Part shown: positions 58,040 to 64,000 of the stretch, in pieces
Layout of the letters: each line of letters begins with the position of its first letter
How positions within the stretch are numbered: position 1 is the stretch's first letter
Source: Notamacropus eugenii
Lineage: Eukaryota > Chordata > Mammalia > Diprotodontia > Macropodidae
Length of the DNA: 64,000 nt
Direction of reading: 5' to 3'
NCBI RefSeq assembly: GCF_028372415.1
Contig: NC_092875.1
Coordinates: forward strand, 144,926,856-144,990,855
Notes under the pieces: generated by a model
Databases searched by the model: none
Seen by the model: the letters and a program-made list of their open reading frames with translations, nothing else
Told to the model about the DNA's origin: nothing
Program-made: the position numbers and the translations under genes

Positions 58040-58720
58040 CCTCAAGGTTTTCATGACACTTATCTCTCCTGGTTCTCCTCCTACTTGTGTGACTGACTCC
58101 TTTGTCCAGTAACTCTGAATGGCCCCCAAGGATCTATTATTTGACCCTCTTTTCTTTACCCTTGGTCCAATTTTGCTTAATGATCTCATCAGTACCCATA
58201 GATTCAATTATCGTCCCTATACAAGTGTTCCCCACATCCATTTGTCCATTTCTAATCTCTTCAGACCTCTAGTCTTATATCTCCAACTGCTTATTGGACA
58301 TTTCAAAATGGATATTTCATAGACATCTTGAAATTCACGTGTTCAAAATTAACCTTATTTTCTTTCCCTGCAAACCCTCCCATCTTCTTAAGCTCCCTAT
58401 TAACATGGAGGCTGCCACCCCTCCTCCCAGTCAAATGGGCTCATAATTTGCATGCCCTCTTTGACTCTTCACTCTCACCTCCCACATTCAGTTTCCAACT
58501 CTTGCTATTTCTACCTTCAGATCACCTTCCACATATGCCACCTTCTCTACTCTGATATTGCCATCACCTTAGTGTAGATCCTCATTACTTCACACCTAGA
58601 TAATTGCAATAATTTCTGGATAGCCTTCCTGCCTCATTGAGTCTTCTCCACTCCAGTCTATTCTTCACTCAGCTGTCAAATTGATCTTCCTAAAGCATAG
58701 GTCACAATGAATAGCAAATA
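58040..58720 (+). repeat. L2 fragment, about 680 bp
   Basis: L2 text in order: 'ttctcctcctacttgtgtga', 'atctcatcagtacccataga', 'ctccaactgcttattggaca', 'ctttgactcttcactctcac', 'cctagataattgcaataatt' and 'tgatcttcctaaagcatagg'. This is a dead L2 reverse-transcriptase C-terminal region. The 70-75-codon frames here are chance. Confidence 0.85.
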
Positions 58721-58930
58721 ACTGCTCAATGTTTGTTGTTGATTCTTAAGCAGAGGACTGTTCACCCCAGTCTCTGACTTCTTTTAGGAGTTGGAAACTT
58801 CCATAACCAGATCAAAGGAGTGTGAAGTAATGTTCCTCCACCAAGTCTTCTTTTTTCCTGATCACAGGTTAATCCTGTCCTCTTAAAACTCAAGTGTATC
58901 CTTTAATCATATTTTATATTTACTGGCAAA

Positions 58931-59095
58931 AGACATAAATGTGTGTATATGTATATATATACATATATGTATGCATATATATACACACATTATATATATA
59001 TATATACACACACATATATGAAAAGTATATAATCTTTCTTATATATCTATATATCCATACATATCATATATAGATCTATTCATTTATATCTATCT
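58931..59095. repeat. (TA)n / (TATC)n microsatellite
   Basis: Long TA- and TATATC-rich tract with CACA interruptions. Confidence 0.9.
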
Positions 59096-59119
59096 ATGAA
59101 AGGTGCCATATTGTTTTTT

Positions 59120-59195
59120 GTTGAAAGAGAGTCATGACAGATGTGGGTTCAAATTCAAGCTTTGACAATTATTAGTTGTATAATGGTGGACATGA
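59120..59195 (+). repeat. SINE core fragment
   Basis: 'agatgtgggttcaaattcaa' and 'gctttgacaattattagttg' match the tRNA-related MIR core. Confidence 0.45.
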
Positions 59196-59284
59196 TGTGC
59201 AAATGCTCAGAGAAAGAAGAGAGAAGGCCAAGTTCTAGGAACTCCACATAGGTCAGGTTGCCTGGAAAGTCATGTGAGAAGGGG

Positions 59285-59560
59285 AATAATAGATTACTTT
59301 TCATCTTGATTATTTTAATGGTCTTCCAATTGGCTTAATAGACTTTAATCTAATCTCTTTCTCAAGCATATTTTTCATAACTGTTTTCCCCACCTCCTCA
59401 AAAAACAAACAAACCACAAAACACCCTAATGTACTGTTTCCCTCTGCTCAAAAACTATCAGTAGCTTCCCGTTGCCTACTGAATTCTTCCTCTTGGAATT
59501 CAAGTCTTTCACAATCTGGCTACAGATTTTTACATTTCTGAGAATATTGTGTCCAGAAGG
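59285..59560 (+). repeat. L2 fragment, sense
   Basis: 'taatggtcttccaattggct', 'aactatcagtagcttcccgt' and 'caagtctttcacaatctggc' continue L2 from the 58040-58720 segment after a gap. Confidence 0.6.
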
Positions 59561-60210
59561 TCCAATACTTTCATTGCGTAGCTTCTAATGAAGAATCATT
59601 ATCATGGCGATGGACAAAAATATCAATAGCTATGGGGGTTTCCATCACCATCACAGAACTATGATTAGAACAAGGAAAAATGAACAATAGCAAGTAGTAT
59701 ATATCCCAGTTCTGGGAGGAAAAGCACTAAAGAAAATATTTAGTGAGTGAAGAGATGGCATAATAGTTTCTTTAAGAATTTTAGCATTAGAATTCCACAT
59801 TAGACTTGTTTTTCTTTGTTTTAGGAATTAAAACTAAGATCAATGGGTGGAAGCTATAACGGTGCAGATTTAGACCTGAGATTAGAAAATAAAACTTTCT
59901 AAATCACACGAACATGATGTGAACTACTTTGGAAGATTATGGGTTCCTCTTCACTGGAGACAGTTAGTGGAGGCTGAATGAACGCTTGTCAAAGAAGGTG
60001 GAGAAAGAACTCATGGGGTTGAATTTTTGTCTCAGTTGCCTCTTGTCTCTGTAGAGCTTTGATCCTAAATCAGACTATTGCATAAATAAACTGAAATTCA
60101 ATGGAGGACATGATTTATTTAAAGACATACTTTAAATATCTGCAATTTCAACATCGTACCCACTGCTTTAAATGATGTGAATGGCACCTCCAAAATAACT
60201 TAAGAGTTGG
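59561..60210. other. Unassigned noncoding sequence
   Basis: No repeat family or coding frame recognised. Confidence 0.45.
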
Positions 60211-60745
60211 TTGTTGTGAATCTGTGGCAAAAAAAGTTGTCATCCTGTGGGCAACTGTAATGTTAATGTAAGATTAATGGTGTGTGTGTGGGGGGAGGAG
60301 TTAAAAGATCTTTGCTGCCCATTAATAGGCCTCAATAACTTTTGTTAATTTCTATTGAGGCACTAGGTCAGAAGGTCCTGCCCTCAGCCTCTGAAAAGTG
60401 TATAAACACTCACTTTGGGGCTTACTTTGGTCAGATGAGATTCTGGGTGGCCATTAAGGAGCCCCCTGACATTGAAAACCCAGATGTTCATGCTTCTCTC
60501 TCTGGTAACTGTGTATGTATACAATGGTCAATGGTTGAGTCTGTTGATCTGTGATGTATGCATTGCCCATGGTCAGACAATTGGAAACCCCGATTTTATT
60601 TCTTTGCTTGTATTTTCTCTGTTGGTATGTGTTTGATTAAAGTGATTGTTGACCCCTCAAAAGTTGCTTTCCTTTTAGAAAAGCAGATCTAGGAGCCTGT
60701 ATAGCAGGCCCTCCTGTGTATGCCAGAGTCCTTGCTGTTACAGCA
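60211..60745 (+). mobile_element. Candidate solo LTR
   Basis: Looks like an LTR in sense orientation: a TATA-type box tataaaca at about 60401 in 'gaaaagtgtataaacact', then a pyrimidine-rich leader, an ATTAAA poly-A signal at 60636-60641 and a possible TG...CA frame ending 'cttgctgttacagca'. No gag, pol or env beside it. Exact ends and duplications were not found. Confidence 0.45.
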
Positions 60746-61054
60746 ACTTTCTGATGACATTTGTCTGAACTCAGGCTGACTTGTCACTGGTCCTATAGTC
60801 ATAATTTCTTCCAAGTTAGATATGTTGTTGAATATAGCCAGTTTTGTAGATTTGAATCTAATCTGTTCATATATCTCTGTTCAAGTAGTTTTTTTTTTTT
60901 ACAAGGGAAATTGGGAGAAACATTGTGACTAATTCACTTTTATAATCATCAAAAAGACATGTATTGAGTACTTAGCAGGAATAGGTTCTCAAGTACGATG
61001 TTGGAGAAGCAAAGAGGTTTGAATCATGGTTCATGTCCTCTAGGGGTTACGGTC
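60746..61054. other. Unassigned noncoding sequence
   Basis: A T12 run lies near 60889-60900. Nothing else recognised. Confidence 0.4.
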
Positions 61055-61600
61055 TAGTCATCCAGTCAATAAACATTTATTAAACACCTACCAAAGGAGC
61101 AGTTGATGGTTCAGTGGATAGAACATTGGGCCTAGAATTAGGAAGACATGAGTCTAAATGCAGATTCAGACACTTCCTAGGTGTGACCCTGGGCAAGTCA
61201 CTTAATATCTGATTGCATGACAAAACTGATCCTCTGGAGAAGGAAATGACCAACCACTCCAGTATCTTTACCACATAAAATACAAATGGGGTTACAAAAC
61301 GTTGGCCATAACTCAAGAACAACAACAAAGGCATTCTACTAAGAACTAGGGATAGAAAGGAAAACAAAAGATCATCCCTGATCTCAGTTTAATTAGGGGA
61401 GATAATATGCAATCAACTATGTACAAATAAACCATATATAGGATAAATTGGAAATAATGAACAAAAAAGAGGGAGCTACAACTATGGGGGAATCAAGGAA
61501 AGTTTCCAATAAAAGGTGAACTTTAAATTGGGACTAGAAGGAAGCTGGGAAAGTCAGGAAGCAGAGAGGAGATCTAGTTAGAGAGAGATCCTCATCATTA
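61055..61600 (-). repeat. L2 3' fragment, antisense, split by a SINE
   Basis: Left: 'gtcaataaacatttattaaa', 'cacctacc'. Right: 'gcattctactaagaactagg', 'aacaaaagatcatccctgat', 'ttaattaggggagataatat', 'gggactagaaggaagctggg'. Co-linear across the SINE. Confidence 0.8.
61096..61329 (+). repeat. tRNA-derived SINE with RTE/BovB-like tail, nested
   Basis: 'atggttcagtggatagaaca', 'gtgaccctgggcaagtcact', 'ctggagaaggaaatgaccaa', 'ccactccagtatctttacca' and ending in (AAC)n. It inserted into an antisense L2. Confidence 0.88.
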
Positions 61601-61724
61601 CAAAAGTGCCTTCAGCACATACTGTGCCCATGACAAGACACTGGGCATTTAATTATAAAGAAAAAAAGTGTTCAACTGTCAAAAGTCAAGCTTGAGCATC
61701 TTAAATCAATTGTTTCTGAACTAG

Positions 61725-61800
61725 AGGCAGCACAGTGAAGTGGGTAAGGGGCTTACCTAAGAGTCAGAATGACCTGAGTTTGAATCTTGCATGAGTCAAC
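61725..61800 (+). repeat. tRNA-derived SINE head
   Basis: 'gaggcagcacagtgaagtgg' and 'gaatgacctgagtttgaatc'. Confidence 0.6.
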
Positions 61801-61849
61801 CTTTTCAAAGCTATTTCTGAGTACCCTGAGGAACTCTAACATGTAGTAG

Positions 61850-62000
61850 AAGTAGTTCACATTTATGTAATCCTCTAAATTTTGTAAAGTGCATTACAAA
61901 TATTATTTCATTTTATTTTCACAACAATCCTGGGAGGTAGGTGCTTTTTTTATCTCCATTCTACAGATAAGGAAACTGAGGCAGGCAGAGGTTAAGAGAC
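61850..62000 (-). repeat. MIR/THER-type SINE
   Basis: 'ttgtaaagtgcattacaaat', 'cacaacaatcctgggaggta', 'ctccattctacagataagga' and 'aactgaggcaggcagaggtt'. Confidence 0.8.
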
Positions 62001-62075
62001 TCTAACCACTACAATTTCAGTTGATGGGAGTCTCCTTAATGGGAGCTCCCTACATCAAATAAATCACAGGTCTGT
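62001..62075 (+). repeat. SINE 'cacaggtc'-type tail
   Basis: 'gatgggagtctccttaatgg', 'gagctccctacatcaaataa' and 'atcacaggtct' match the tail of the 45930-46115 family. Confidence 0.55.
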
Positions 62076-62409
62076 TTAAAATGATGATAATAACAACAAA
62101 CTGAAATAGAGTAAAAATGTAACTTAAAAGGAAAGTGAATTACAAATGATTCTGACATATCCTATGTATCACATTTGTGATGTAGATAGCTTAGCACTTT
62201 CTCCCAGTAGGATACTTTCCTGGCTCTACATAACAATCACGTGCCTGGAAATCAAAGACAGAAAATTAATCAAAAAAGCAATGAAGACCCTTCTTTGAAA
62301 GTATTAACACAAAGGCCTTGTTTTCCTATGCAGCAACTACGATGCAGAATGAAACACTCACAGGCCACAGTATTCATTCAAAACAGTTAAATTTTCTAGA
62401 GTCAAAAAT
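62076..62409. other. Unassigned noncoding sequence
   Basis: Nothing recognisable. Confidence 0.45.
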
Positions 62410-62655
62410 CTTGGAGAGCTAGGTAACTCAATGGAAAGAATGTTGGACCTGGAGTCTGGAAGACCTGAGTTCAAATGTGATCTCAGACACCTACTAGCTG
62501 TGCGACCCTGGGCAAGTCAATTAACCTCTGTTTGCCTCAATTTTCTCATCTGTAAAATGGAGATAATAGTAGCATGAACCTCCAACGGTCTTTGTGAGGA
62601 TCAAATGAGATAATATTTGTAAAGTGCTTAGCACCGTACCTGGCATGTAGTATGT
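62410..62655 (+). repeat. MIR/THER-type SINE, full length
   Basis: Head 'gagctaggtaactcaatgga', 'cctggagtctggaagacctg', core 'agctgtgcgaccctgggcaa', 'ctcatctgtaaaatggagat', and 3' part 'gtgaggatcaaatgagataa', 'tttgtaaagtgcttagcacc', 'tggcatgtagtatgttcaaa'. It is the best-preserved copy of this type here. Confidence 0.9.
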
Positions 62656-62880
62656 TCAAACAACTTATGTGCAAGGTAAACTGAGGATACTCTTAGAGGG
62701 AAAGCACTAGCACGAAAGGAGATTAGGAAGGCATTCTTGCGAAAGGTGGGATTTTTGCTGAGACTTGAAAAATGCAGGGAAACCAAGAGGCAGAGATGAA
62801 GGAAAGAGTGCCAGGCATAGAGGAGAGCCAGCAAAAATGCCCGGAGTTAGAAGCAAGTGTCTTGTGTGAGAAACCTCTAG
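62656..62880 (-). repeat. L2 fragment, antisense
   Basis: 'ggaaggcattcttgcgaaag', 'gtgggatttttgctgagact' and 'gagccagcaaaaatgcccgg' match antisense L2. Confidence 0.7.
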
Positions 62881-62929
62881 GAATCCAGGTTCAAGAAGGC
62901 CAGAAAACACTTGTGCCCAAGTTCATAAA

Positions 62930-63030
62930 AAGTCTATATCTGTATGCATGTGTATATGTACATGTACATATACATAAACACATATAAACATGCACACATT
63001 CATACATGTATGTGTATGTGTGTATGTAAG
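62930..63030. repeat. (TATG/CATA)n microsatellite
   Basis: Imperfect TGTATATG and ACATACATA repeats. Confidence 0.85.
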
Positions 63031-63119
63031 GAAAAAATCAAAAGGAATATTCCAGGTACATTATGTGTCATCAATTACTTCCAAATGCCAAGACTCAATC
63101 AACAATTATAACGTGGTAA

Positions 63120-63459
63120 CAATTGTTTAAATGGAGCAAACAAGTATTGATTAAGTGCTTAACTATGTGCATACACTGGGACAGGTGCTAGTGATTCAAA
63201 GAAAGCAAAGACAGTGACTGCCCTCAAACAGCTAAGATTTTAATGGGTATGGGGGACGCAATACACAAACTGTATTGAGAGAGAGAGAAATAGACACATA
63301 CATGTGTGTATGTTTATAAATGTGTGTGCATATATACATATACACATCTACATATACATATAAAATTGGAAGCAAGATCAGAGGGAAGTCTTGAGTAGAA
63401 TGATGAAGGAGAAAAGCCCAAGTCTTCCTACAGAAATTAGAATTTGAAGGGAGCAGAGC
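63120..63459 (-). repeat. L2 3' fragment, antisense, split by a microsatellite
   Basis: 'gactgccctcaaacagctaa' lies to the left, and 'gggaagtcttgagtagaatg', 'cttcctacagaaattagaat' to the right of a (TATG)n tract at 63285-63362. Confidence 0.6.
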
Positions 63460-64000
63460 AAAGATAGCAGAGAAAAGCCAAGAATTTGCCCAAGTCATGA
63501 ATGAACTCCCTAACAAAAAAAAATCTCCAGAGCCAGATGGATTTACAATTCTACCAAATATTTGAAGAACAAGTAATTCCAATACCATTAACTATTTGGA
63601 AAAATAGGCAGAATCCTGAAAAATTCCTTTTATCGTACAATATAGTGCTAATACCTAAACCAGAAAGAGCTAAAACAGAGAATGAAAATAATAGACCAGT
63701 TTCCCTAATGAATATTGATGCAAAAATTTTAAGTAAAATATTAGTAAAGAGATTACAGCAATTTATTACCGGGTTAATACATTATGACCAGGTGGGATTT
63801 ATATCAGGAAAGCAGGGTTAGTTCAATATTAATATAATAAACCATATCAATAACAAATTCAACAGAAACCATACGATTGTCTCAATAGAAGCAGAAAAAG
63901 CTTTTGACAAAATACAGCACCCACTCCTATTGAAAACAATAGAGAGCATAGGAATAAATGGAGCTTTCCTTAAAATGATAAGTAGTATCTATCTAAAAGC
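63460..64000 (+). pseudogene. 5'-truncated L1 ORF2 fragment, runs off the window
   Basis: The plus strand encodes the part of L1 ORF2 that matches codons from '[18 protein letters not shown]' to past '[11 protein letters not shown]' in the full-length copy. It is dead: relative to that copy a 5-bp deletion after 63547 shifts the frame, a TAG at 63819-63821 replaces the expected Trp after GKQG, and the motif-A catalytic Asp is Glu (GAA at 63888-63890, SIEAEKAFD). The rest of the element lies beyond the window end. Confidence 0.88.

Noticed and set aside
58119..58555. Two short plus-strand frames
   Set aside because: They lie in an L2 fragment and carry no intact family motif.
62410..62655. 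tRNA-like head with box A/B-like phrases
   Set aside because: It belongs to a tRNA-derived SINE with MIR core and 3' part; no cloverleaf of a functional tRNA was found here or at the other SINE heads.

Overview
The window looks like marsupial nuclear DNA. It is AT-rich and CpG-poor, and most of what can be recognised is interspersed repeats: L1 with marsupial-type ORF1 and ORF2, tRNA-derived SINEs with the 'gggggcagctaggtgg' head, BovB/RTE-like SINE tails, and many L2 and MIR copies. The species cannot be fixed from sequence alone. Family names are given from recognition of sequence, not from a database search. I found no host protein-coding exon, no functional RNA gene and no CRISPR-like array, so the region is best read as intergenic or deep intronic.

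The best-supported unit is a nearly 7 kb full-length L1 on the minus strand (1454-8413), bounded by a perfect 18-bp target-site duplication (1436-1453 and 8414-8431). Read from its 5' end it has a CpG-bearing 5' UTR, an intact 393-aa ORF1, an unusually long purine-rich inter-ORF spacer of about 565 bp, an ORF2 with every endonuclease and reverse-transcriptase catalytic residue but two in-frame TGA stops, and a 3' UTR with a G-rich tract and A-runs. L1 pieces lie at both window edges (1-797 and about 63460-64000).

Region by region: 10.3-13.9 kb is a nested stack of an L1-type 3' end, a hAT-like DNA element and a half-L1-like (ORF1 plus 3' end) copy, itself interrupted by a MIR and by another L1 3' end that carries a perfect 83-bp tandem duplication. 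13.9-24.8 kb is mainly L2, SINE and L1 3'-end fragments with long (GA)n arrays. About 25.1-35.1 kb is strikingly poor in transposons, with several short non-repetitive stretches that look like conserved noncoding elements. 35.2-63.5 kb returns to L2, MIR and SINE copies, many nested with readable order of insertion, plus two LTR-like segments (40.2-40.8 and 60.2-60.7 kb), a palindromic hAT-like MITE (53.8 kb), and an unexplained open frame of about 126 codons (42.7-43.1 kb).

There is no operon-like gene cooperation here. The only genes with a shared job are the L1's own ORF1 (RNA-binding chaperone) and ORF2 (endonuclease and reverse transcriptase). Boundaries of old repeats are estimates good to roughly ten to thirty bases.
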